Shown piece by piece: positions 1 through 5,371 of a DNA stretch of 5,371 bases. The notes beneath the pieces were generated by a model. That model had not been told where the DNA came from. It ran no database searches and was given only the letters and a program-made list of their open reading frames with translations. This DNA comes from Bacteroidales bacterium (GTDB taxonomy: Bacteria; Bacteroidota; Bacteroidia; Bacteroidales; UBA7960). The stretch spans positions 1-5,371 of the forward strand of contig SKTQ01000109.1 in assembly GCA_007122505.1 (NCBI GenBank), in the 5' to 3' direction. Positions within the stretch are counted from its first letter, which is position 1. Every line of letters starts with the position of its first letter. The position numbers were made by a program, and so were the translations under genes.

Positions 1-1784
1 ACTTCAGCGTCGCCGGCTTTTAAGGGATTGAAGAAGCGCACGTCGTCCATGACCATTTTTTCCGGCATGCCCGGCCTGTGCATGCGAATGTTGTAAAAGC
101 CGTTTTGTTTGCTGTAGATATGGAAGGCGGAAAGCATCACACGGTCGCGCCGTCCGATCTGCTCCTTGTCCGGCTCCAGGTTTACATAACGGAAACGGAT
201 GTTATTCTCCCGGCCATAGCCACCGGTGAGGGCGACCGGTGCTTCGCGGCCTGAGGGATCTGCCAGCCAGATGTCGAAACGGTCGTAAATGAGCACCCGG
301 TGGTCGTCTTCCAACCAGCCGGCTATTCCATGGGGATCGGGTTCAGAAGGCGTATCATGCAGCTCATCATACATAGGGTAGGGGATGCTTTCAGTGATGT
401 TGACGGTTTGCCGGTCCTCCAGCGATAAAGTGTACCAGTGCCTGTCTGCCTGGTTGTAATACAAAAGATATTTCCCTTCCGGGGAAAGTCTGGGATCACC
501 GGCCGTGGAAAGATGGACGGAACCCCGCTGCTTTTCCAGCACCAGGCTGCGTTCGCCGGTAACTACATCCACAATATACACATCACGGTAGTCGCCCGAC
601 TCAAAAGAGTTTTGGATCAGATAGGGAAGCTTCGACTCTCCCATCTCTAACCGCCCATTGCCATACTGGTGTGTGGTAAGATCAGGCATCTCCTCATCGG
701 CCAGTTGTACCATTCGGCCCTCTTCCAGGTGGTAAACTGCCGCAAAACTCCTCCTTTTTTCTCTTTCGGCCTGCACCAGTTGCATGGGCTGGATCAGCGG
801 ATCGCGGTAGTGCCATACATCCAGCCTGTGCTTCTCTTCGGGCAGCAGGGTGTCTTCAGCCTGGGACTCCGGTAAAGGTGCGGTGCCAAAAAACACGCGG
901 CTGCCATCTGAAGTAAACTGCGGTGACCGGTTTTCAGAGGGCCCCCAGCCGGCAGGAACCCCGGGAGAGTCGGGCGTCACAGCCACACCGGCAGCCTCAT
1001 CACCATCGCGCCATACAAAGAGAGAAAACAACTGTGGTCCTTCTGTATCTTCCGCAAAAAGGAAGGCCACCTGTTTGCCCTCTTCATCCGCCGTGATCCT
1101 GCGGATCGTTCCCTCACCTTCAAACAATAATTGTTGTGTTTGGTCTCCGGTGCGAAAAACATGTATTCTTGATAAATCATCATCCACGCTTTCTTCAAAA
1201 ACCAACAATTGCCCATTGTCCGACAGCACGTAGTCCGTCACCTGCGGAAAGCGATGCTCTGCTTCCGTAATGGGGTTATAAACAAAAAGATCTTGTCCCT
1301 TTACGGTATCTTCAGGCAATTCTGCAAGATGGTAGGCCATCCATTGCGATGATTTGGCAGGCAAGGAAAAGGACGCAACATTTTCTATTGTCCTGTAATT
1401 CCTGTCATGCAAGCGGTAAATTCCCAATGTATTTTTGGGCATCTCTTCCCGTTTTTTTCCGTCAACTTTGGCTTGCCGAACTGAATCAGCTTTGGGACTA
1501 ATCAGGAATGCCATATAATCGGAGCCGGGTGAAAACCTTGCCCTTGTGCCACGCGCCAATGAATCAGGTACGTTTGTCTGCAGGTTCAGCAGGTGCAACA
1601 GGCCGTCGCCACGCTGTGGGTTCACCTCCCAGGATGCCCAGCGGCCGTCGTTGGAGAGCTGCGCGCGGACTATCTGCTTCCAGTCATCATATACTGAATG
1701 GTCAAGGGGGGTTTTGTTTTCTTGTCCAAACAGTATGGATATCAACAAAATAAAAAGAATAGTGAAGGATGTAATGCGTTTCAT
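1..1784 (-). CDS. Secreted S9-family (prolyl oligopeptidase / DPP-IV-like) serine peptidase, N-terminal part, cut by window edge
   Basis: An open frame of 594 codons runs from an ATG at 1784 leftwards off the window without a stop. Residues 1-20 (MKRITSFTILFILLISILFG) form a signal peptide, so the protein is probably periplasmic or outer-surface. The rest looks like the beta-propeller of S9 peptidases: recurring 'S-x-D/E-G-x-x-hydrophobic' strands occur near residues 43 (LSNDGRW), 84 (FSPGSDY), 187 (LSDNGQL), 231 (TADEEGK), 290 (FTSDGSRVFF) and 433 (LSPEGKYLLYY). The segments YDDWKQI (32-38) and LDVWHYRDPLIQPMQ (321-335) match, from memory, a large Bacteroidota S9 subfamily. The Ser-Asp-His hydrolase domain would follow outside the window, so activity cannot be judged here. 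Family substrates are usually peptides, often cut after proline; the substrate here is unknown. The start lies 28 nt after the TPR gene, suggesting cotranscription. No SD site is visible; the upstream region is A-rich. Confidence 0.87.
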   Translation of the reverse strand, partial: MKRITSFTILFILLISILFGQENKTPLDHSVYDDWKQIVRAQLSNDGRWASWEVNPQRGDGLLHLLNLQTNVPDSLARGTRARFSPGSDYMAFLISPKADSVRQAKVDGKKREEMPKNTLGIYRLHDRNYRTIENVASFSLPAKSSQWMAYHLAELPEDTVKGQDLFVYNPITEAEHRFPQVTDYVLSDNGQLLVFEESVDDDLSRIHVFRTGDQTQQLLFEGEGTIRRITADEEGKQVAFLFAEDTEGPQLFSLFVWRDGDEAAGVAVTPDSPGVPAGWGPSENRSPQFTSDGSRVFFGTAPLPESQAEDTLLPEEKHRLDVWHYRDPLIQPMQLVQAEREKRRSFAAVYHLEEGRMVQLADEEMPDLTTHQYGNGRLEMGESKLPYLIQNSFESGDYRDVYIVDVVTGERSLVLEKQRGSVHLSTAGDPRLSPEGKYLLYYNQADRHWYTLSLEDRQTVNITESIPYPMYDELHDTPSEPDPHGIAGWLEDDHRVLIYDRFDIWLADPSGREAPVALTGGYGRENNIRFRYVNLEPDKEQIGRRDRVMLSAFHIYSKQNGFYNIRMHRPGMPEKMVMDDVRFFNPLKAGDAE

Positions 1785-1812
1785 ATGGTTGATTTTTTGG
1801 TTAATCTATTTT

Positions 1813-2583
1813 TTATCGACGGGATTCGAGTTCAGGCAGCAGCTCATCCCTTACCCATTTGAACTCCGGTTCAAAAGAAAGGGCTTTTCTGAATGTTCTC
1901 ATTGCGGATTCGGTGTCTCCGGTTTCCTGGTAGGCATTTGCAAGTGATACCAGGGTGCTCAGGTATAACCAGCGCTGACTGGTTGGCATGTTTTGCTCGA
2001 ACAATTCTACAGCTCTTGCATAATGCTCAATGGACCTTCTTTTGGAACCTCCGAAAATGGGCGGAGCATAAAACAACATATTTCCCTTTTCCAGGTGAGC
2101 ATGCGGATTGTTTGGCTCCAAATCCAAGGCATCATTGATCAGCCGGCTGCTGACCGGCCCCAGCCGGGTAGCCCTTATGGGGCGCAACGTGATGCGAAAA
2201 GCATTGAATGCCGCACGAAACAATTTGGCGTCGGCTGTATGTTTGCCGGTATTCTCCAGCCGTGTCAGCCACCGCTCCGCCGATTCCAGCATTTTCGCAC
2301 CTTCATCCTCTTTGCCAGTGCCTAAATAATAGCCGGTTAAGCCGTATTTGGCCAGCACAATATCGTAAAGCAGCTCATTGGTTGGGTGCTGCCTGTATTC
2401 AAATATCATGTTCTCCAGCGTGTTTTCCCACAAACCCATCCTGTCTTCTACATAAGCTCTATAGATCATATTCCGGAAAGTCTCATGAGCACCTGACCCA
2501 TCTGCTGCATATGGCAATGTAAGCAGGATGATACACAGAGCAGCTGCGAGTTGTTTTATATATCTATTTTTCTTCCTTTCCAT
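1813..2583 (-). CDS. Exported tetratricopeptide-repeat protein of unknown function
   Basis: The 256-residue protein starts with a basic stretch and a hydrophobic helix (residues 1-26, MERKKNRYIK then LAAALCIILLTLP), a likely signal peptide for periplasmic export. The mature part is helical, with TPR-like units at about 144-195 and 207-240; the clearest are DALDLEPNNPHAHLEKGN (151-168) and the pair around ANAYQETGDTESAMRTFRKALSFEP (216-239). Other notable motifs are GYYLG (84-88), FYAPPIFGG (171-179), RWLYL (204-208) and a C-terminal EPEFKWVRDELLPEL (238-252). From memory, this arrangement recurs in an uncharacterised single-domain TPR family of Bacteroidota. TPRs bind proteins, so a scaffold or chaperone role is possible, but no partner can be read from the sequence. 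Its ATG lies inside the end of the glycosyltransferase gene (28 nt overlap, different frame), pointing to translational coupling. No later start would keep the signal peptide. Confidence 0.85.
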   Translation of the reverse strand: MERKKNRYIKQLAAALCIILLTLPYAADGSGAHETFRNMIYRAYVEDRMGLWENTLENMIFEYRQHPTNELLYDIVLAKYGLTGYYLGTGKEDEGAKMLESAERWLTRLENTGKHTADAKLFRAAFNAFRITLRPIRATRLGPVSSRLINDALDLEPNNPHAHLEKGNMLFYAPPIFGGSKRRSIEHYARAVELFEQNMPTSQRWLYLSTLVSLANAYQETGDTESAMRTFRKALSFEPEFKWVRDELLPELESRR

Positions 2584-3650
2584 GTGTTCTTTTTGTTGAT
2601 TTTGTTATGGATGGCAAGGCCCAGAATATTTATGAACATGATATGCTGAATGGGTGCCATCAACACATTGAACCAGATGTTCTGGCTGCTTGCCGCGCTT
2701 ACCATTGCGCGGATGGCGGAGGTAGCTGCCAGGTAAACAATGGCGGCCGGCAATCCCATGGCAATCCAAACAGGAACAATGCCCAATGTGGTGACCAGTA
2801 AAAAAAAGATGCTTAGCGTTGTTTTTGCCCCGAAAAAGGCAATGATATTTTTGGCAAAGCCCTGTTTGGCCTCTCCAAGTGAGCGATACATTCTGCATTT
2901 GACCTGTCCCCTGCTGAGGATGGTATGTATGCGCAGCCCGATTTGTTTCATAAAGCGGGCAATGCTGATATCTTCGGCCACCTGGTTCCTGAAATGGCTG
3001 TGGAAAAGGTGTTCGCGATAGCTATGTGCATCAAACATCATAAATTGTCCGTTGCCTGCAGAAAGCGAAGCATGCCTGCTCACCCTGGTGAGGATCATCG
3101 GCAACAGGCTGACCAGGATCCAGTTCATTATCGGAACGGTCATTTTTTCTCCCATGCTTTTCATGATCTGCTTTGGGAATATGGACAGCAGATTTAAGCG
3201 GTATCTCTGAATCTGAGCCAATGCATCACGCAACAAGCCGGGCTCCATCTCCACATCCGCATCCGTAAAAAGGAAATAGTCACCATTAGCCTCCAGGGAC
3301 AGCTTGTGACAGGCATGGTTTTTTCCCATCCAGCCGGGTTCAAGATGGTCGCCGCTGATCAACCTGATCCTCTTGTCCATGGCCTCATAACGTTTAACCA
3401 GTTCTGCTGTGCGGTCTTCCGACATGTCATCATAAACAATGGCTTCCCAATGGGGGTAGTCTTGTTGCAAAATGCTTTCCAGGATGGTTTCGATGTTTTT
3501 TTCCTCGTTTCGGGCAGGGATGAGTATGGAAATTTCATGGCTACCCAACGGTTTCCCTGAACGCAGCCATTGCCTGAACAGCAGATTGGAAGCAGCGGTG
3601 ATAAACCGCAAACCGGTAAAAATTAACACAAAAACGGCCAGATATAACAC
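2556..3650 (-). CDS. Membrane-bound family 2 glycosyltransferase, CruC/CrtQ-like (probable carotenoid glycosyltransferase)
   Basis: The 364-residue protein has an N-terminal membrane helix (about 1-24), a GT-A domain (about 38-260) and a C-terminal hydrophobic region with two to three helices (about 270-345). GT2 motifs are present: ISILIPARNEEKNI (40-53), YDDMSEDRT (73-81), the DxD-containing FTDADVE (128-134) and a likely catalytic ED in VAEDISIARF (224-233). GWMGKNHAC (106-114) resembles the 'GW-x-GK-x-x-AC' motif of CrtQ- and CruC-type carotenoid glycosyltransferases. With a hydratase and acyltransferase just upstream, the likely reaction is transfer of a nucleotide-activated sugar to a carotenoid tertiary hydroxyl at the inner membrane. 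A lipid or hopanoid glycosyltransferase is the main alternative. The start is GTG at 3650, as an in-frame TAA lies eight codons upstream with no ATG between; another GTG sits at residue 8. An AGAAGG stretch abuts the GTG, too close for a normal SD site. Confidence 0.82.
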   Translation of the reverse strand: MLYLAVFVLIFTGLRFITAASNLLFRQWLRSGKPLGSHEISILIPARNEEKNIETILESILQQDYPHWEAIVYDDMSEDRTAELVKRYEAMDKRIRLISGDHLEPGWMGKNHACHKLSLEANGDYFLFTDADVEMEPGLLRDALAQIQRYRLNLLSIFPKQIMKSMGEKMTVPIMNWILVSLLPMILTRVSRHASLSAGNGQFMMFDAHSYREHLFHSHFRNQVAEDISIARFMKQIGLRIHTILSRGQVKCRMYRSLGEAKQGFAKNIIAFFGAKTTLSIFFLLVTTLGIVPVWIAMGLPAAIVYLAATSAIRAMVSAASSQNIWFNVLMAPIQHIMFINILGLAIHNKINKKNTWKGRKIDI

Positions 3651-3735
3651 CTTCTTAAAGTTTTGATAAAATTAACGGAAAACTTTTAGCTGGCATGGCC
3701 ATTTCCGCTTCTTTATTGAATAATGACAAGACTCT
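3651..3735 (-). other. 85 nt intergenic gap with a weak nested inverted repeat
   Basis: This is the largest non-coding gap in the window, between the acyltransferase stop and the glycosyltransferase GTG. Read on the minus strand it contains CGGAAA then TGGC-CAT-GCCA, a 9-nt unpaired stretch and TTTCCG (plus-strand 3676-3707). That could fold as a hairpin with an asymmetric bulge. It is followed by an AT-rich tract but not a clean U-run, so a terminator is not convincing. It may be a processing or attenuation element, or chance. I could not find a convincing Bacteroidota promoter (TTTG / TAnnTTTG) with proper spacing. Confidence 0.3.
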
Positions 3736-4422
3736 TTAGTTATTTTCCTGTACATCAAGATTCTGCCGGTTAATGCATTCTTTAAAAAAATCATTATAGG
3801 ATGTCTCTATTTCAGTCAGGCTGAGGTGAACTGTCCGGGAATTTGTATTCATTGCCATGGGTGTATCCGCCGAAAACAATGCTCCTCTCTGGCCGGCATA
3901 TTTCAGGTAAACGGTGAGTGCAGGCTTACGATACGCATAATAATCAGTGAGACAGGCCATATAAACCACCTGGGCGTCTGATGGTGCCTTTTCCAAAATA
4001 CGCAGCCATCCTTTCTCAAATTGCAGGGGGTGATGATGGGATGACTGAAATTTTCCCTGTGGGAAAAGTAAAAGAAGATTCTCGGGCTTTGATAAAATGT
4101 TGGCACCGTAATGAAGTGATTCAATTGCCTTGCGGCTGTTTTTTTTGATGGAAAACGCCCCCAGTCGTCTTAAAAACGGACGTTTCCCCAATTCTTCCTC
4201 CAGCATCATCACATGAAACAATTTGCCAAACACTTTGTTGTTTACCCACCTGGCAATAAATCCGTCCCACCAGCTGAAATGGTTGGCAATGAGCAATACG
4301 GGACCCTTCCCGATAGTTCCATCCATTCTTATATTTACCTTTCGAAAATGGCGTTGGATCAAAAAGGCAAACAGCAGATCGAAAAAGAATGTATAAAGCC
4401 GGTTGTGTTTTGCAACGATCAT
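3736..4422 (-). CDS. CruD-like 1-acyl-glycerol-3-phosphate acyltransferase (PlsC) family protein, probable carotenoid-glycoside acyltransferase
   Basis: Starting at the ATG at 4422 the protein has 228 residues, typical for small PlsC-type acyltransferases. An N-terminal hydrophobic segment (FFFDLLFAFLI, about 12-22) suggests membrane association. The catalytic HX4D motif is visible as NHFSWWD (His48, Asp53), and the later substrate-binding motif is FPQGKFQ (120-126), with Gln where the classic FPEG has Glu. A basic stretch, SIKKNSRKA, lies near 91-99. Family members move an acyl group from acyl-CoA or acyl-ACP to a hydroxyl. Between a hydratase and a glycosyltransferase, the likely acceptor is the sugar of a carotenoid glycoside, as for CruD of green sulfur bacteria; a lysophospholipid acceptor remains possible. 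A GTG at 4431, three codons upstream in frame, is an alternative start; an in-frame TAA lies six codons before it. It sits 69 nt after the hydratase stop and 85 nt before the glycosyltransferase. Confidence 0.8.
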   Translation of the reverse strand: MIVAKHNRLYTFFFDLLFAFLIQRHFRKVNIRMDGTIGKGPVLLIANHFSWWDGFIARWVNNKVFGKLFHVMMLEEELGKRPFLRRLGAFSIKKNSRKAIESLHYGANILSKPENLLLLFPQGKFQSSHHHPLQFEKGWLRILEKAPSDAQVVYMACLTDYYAYRKPALTVYLKYAGQRGALFSADTPMAMNTNSRTVHLSLTEIETSYNDFFKECINRQNLDVQENN

Positions 4423-4491
4423 AATTGACACACAGATGTTGAAGACTTAACAGAGCATGGTTTTTTTAACTGGTTTGGTTGATGCTTCGCC
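4423..4491 (-). other. 69 nt intergenic gap between hydratase and acyltransferase
   Basis: The gap is AT-rich, with a run of seven A on the minus strand in its centre. An ATG within it opens only a three-codon frame. I see no convincing hairpin, terminator, promoter or SD site. The first bases (4423-4431) would become coding if the upstream GTG were the true acyltransferase start. Confidence 0.4.
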
Positions 4492-5145
4492 TCAGGATAC
4501 TCGCAGCAACACATTGAGCGCTACGAAAAAGGCAAACTGTACGCCAAAGAGCCAGGGTGCCACCCGGTTGTTGGTTTTGACCTTTGCCAGGTGCATCGCA
4601 CTGAGAAAAACCAGCGAAATGATAAACCAGGCCTGGTAGTTTTGCATGGGAACAACTCCGCCGGCCCAGTCCCACATGTCGAGTTGCATAGCCACCGGTT
4701 CCATCACAAAGTCATAGGCAACCATCAGAATGGCAGCAGTAAGTGCCTTCAGCGGCCAGAAAAGTTTAGCGCTTTCCATGATGGCAAACACGCAATATGC
4801 AAGCATCATCCAATTGAGGCCAATGATCAGCGGGGTGTTGAACAATTGGAAACCCAGTGCATTTCCATACCAATAAATGCCAAAAACATGGCCGGTGAGA
4901 ACACCCAGCACTTCAATGAGATAACCGGTAAGGGCAATAAACAACAAGACGATGGCATCCGTTGAACGCCATCTGCCATGAAAGAAAAGCAGGATTGCCG
5001 TGCTGAGCAGCAACGTCAGGGGCATCAGACTGATAAACATGTCGCGTGTGAATGGCAGAATAAGCCCCACAAGGCCCACTAAGTAGTAGAGCACAAAAAA
5101 GTAACCGGCAAATTTTTCTAATCTGGTTTTTTTGAGAATTCCCAT
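4492..5145 (-). CDS. cruF: CruF-type carotenoid 1,2-hydratase (DUF422 / carotenoid biosynthesis membrane protein)
   Basis: The 217-residue protein is strongly hydrophobic, with about six or seven membrane helices (near 12-31, 38-55, 63-82, 101-121, 131-147, 172-188 and 197-213). The polar motifs fit the DUF422/CruF family: EVLGVLTGHVFGIYWYG (78-94), NTPLIIGLNW (103-112), YDFVMEPVA (144-152), WDW (158-160) and P-x-x-NY-x-x-WF (166-173). The acidic Glu78, Asp145 and Glu149 lie in the most conserved patches. CruF enzymes add water across the C-1,2 double bond of a psi end, giving the tertiary 1-hydroxyl that can later be desaturated and glycosylated. The start at 5145 (MGILKK) is preferred: it falls 10 nt after the desaturase stop and gives a normal family-length protein. 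The frame stays open to 5235, but that extension is desaturase sequence read in another frame. No SD site precedes the start. Confidence 0.85.
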   Translation of the reverse strand: MGILKKTRLEKFAGYFFVLYYLVGLVGLILPFTRDMFISLMPLTLLLSTAILLFFHGRWRSTDAIVLLFIALTGYLIEVLGVLTGHVFGIYWYGNALGFQLFNTPLIIGLNWMMLAYCVFAIMESAKLFWPLKALTAAILMVAYDFVMEPVAMQLDMWDWAGGVVPMQNYQAWFIISLVFLSAMHLAKVKTNNRVAPWLFGVQFAFFVALNVLLRVS

Positions 5146-5155
5146 GATAAAAGTA

Positions 5156-5371
5156 TTAATGTTGTGTTGGAATTTCCTTGTCAATGATCTTGGCCGAAGC
5201 AAGGCATAAAGGTATGCCCCCGCCCGGATGTACACTTCCGCCTGTAAAGAAAAGATTTTTTATTGATTTTTTGAAATTCGGATGGCGATAAAATGCGGCA
5301 AACCGATTGTTGGAGCTTAGGCCGTATAATGAACCGCGGTATGAACCCGTATCCGACTCGATGCTTCTCGG
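5156..5371 (-). CDS. CrtI-family FAD-dependent carotenoid desaturase, C-terminal 71 residues only (probable CrtD-like 3,4-desaturase)
   Basis: The frame is open from the right edge to a TAA at 5156-5158 and encodes the C-terminus of a CrtI-type desaturase. The fragment contains GSLYGLSSNNRFAAFYRHPN (residues 13-32) and then FFTGGSVHPGGGIPLCLASA (41-60), the hallmark C-terminal FAD-binding segment of phytoene-desaturase-like enzymes. The combination 'GS-x-YG-x-SSN' plus 'GGSVHPGGGIPL' is closer, from memory, to CrtD (1-hydroxycarotenoid 3,4-desaturase) and CrtNb/CrtP proteins than to phytoene desaturase CrtI, which tends to carry 'G-A-G-T-H-P-G-A-G'. The adjacent hydratase, which makes the 1-hydroxy substrate, favours CrtD. 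The N-terminal dinucleotide-binding domain is outside the window, so the assignment within the family is tentative. The 10 nt gap to the hydratase indicates one transcript. Confidence 0.85.
   Translation of the reverse strand, partial: PRSIESDTGSYRGSLYGLSSNNRFAAFYRHPNFKKSIKNLFFTGGSVHPGGGIPLCLASAKIIDKEIPTQH

Noticed and set aside
850..1233. 127-codon open frame on the plus strand within the peptidase gene
   Set aside because: It is antisense to a well-supported coding frame; its translation is low-complexity, Ser/Pro-rich and shows no domain. It is a shadow.
1546..1947. 133-codon plus-strand frame across the peptidase start and the end of the TPR gene
   Set aside because: It runs antisense to two real genes and their 28 nt spacer; no motif or start signal. 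The hydrophobic stretch arises from the complement of the AT-rich spacer and flanking coding DNA.
1993..2522. Overlapping plus-strand frames of 73-110 codons opposite the TPR gene
   Set aside because: All are antisense to the TPR coding frame, which has a signal peptide and recognisable repeats; the opposite translations have none.
2605..2898. 97-codon minus-strand frame inside the glycosyltransferase gene
   Set aside because: It is an alternative frame of the glycosyltransferase with Cys/His-rich nonsense composition. The zinc-finger-like look is a frame artefact.
4451..4478. Run of T on the plus strand (A-run on the minus strand) as a possible terminator
   Set aside because: On the transcribed minus strand it is an A-run, not a U-run, and no stem precedes it, so it cannot be an intrinsic terminator for these genes.
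4457..4639. Plus-strand frame starting in the 69 nt gap
   Set aside because: Almost all of it is antisense to the hydratase gene, and no promoter or ribosome site precedes it.
5146..5235. Upstream extension of the CruF frame giving a 247-residue protein
   Set aside because: The extra 30 residues are an out-of-frame reading of the desaturase C-terminus; the ATG at 5145 lies neatly after the desaturase stop and gives the family's normal length.

Overview
The window is a compact, single-direction gene block. All six recognisable genes lie on the minus strand, so transcription runs from the right edge towards the left. The organism is most likely a member of Bacteroidota or a close FCB relative. 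The evidence is the carotenoid-tailoring gene set, a large S9 peptidase with the 'LDVWHYRDPLIQPMQ'-type signature, a periplasmic TPR protein of a kind I associate with Bacteroidota, and the near absence of Shine-Dalgarno sites before the starts. Genus cannot be set from the sequence alone.

Right part (about 2556-5371): a carotenoid end-group and decoration cluster. In transcription order it holds the C-terminal end of a CrtI/CrtD-type desaturase (cut by the right edge), a CruF-type carotenoid 1,2-hydratase (DUF422 membrane protein), a CruD-like membrane acyltransferase and a CruC/CrtQ-like family 2 glycosyltransferase. Together these could hydrate a psi end of an acyclic or monocyclic carotenoid, desaturate it at C-3,4, glycosylate the new hydroxyl and esterify the sugar with a fatty acid. 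That is the logic of carotenoid glycoside esters such as salinixanthin or chlorobactene glucoside laurate. The product is inferred; phytoene synthase, main desaturase, cyclase and ketolase genes are not in the window.

Left part (1-2583): a secreted TPR protein whose start overlaps the end of the glycosyltransferase gene by 28 nt, then after 28 nt the N-terminal 594 codons of a secreted S9-family (prolyl oligopeptidase/DPP-IV-like) peptidase. Its catalytic alpha/beta-hydrolase domain would lie beyond the left edge.

Non-coding DNA is scarce: 10 nt between desaturase and hydratase, 69 nt between hydratase and acyltransferase, 85 nt between acyltransferase and glycosyltransferase (with a weak nested inverted repeat), and 28 nt between TPR protein and peptidase. 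I see no tRNA, rRNA, mobile element, CRISPR array or clear rho-independent terminator. No wholly new system is evident. The best leads are the predicted acylated carotenoid glycoside and the tight coupling of an uncharacterised periplasmic TPR protein to its glycosyltransferase.
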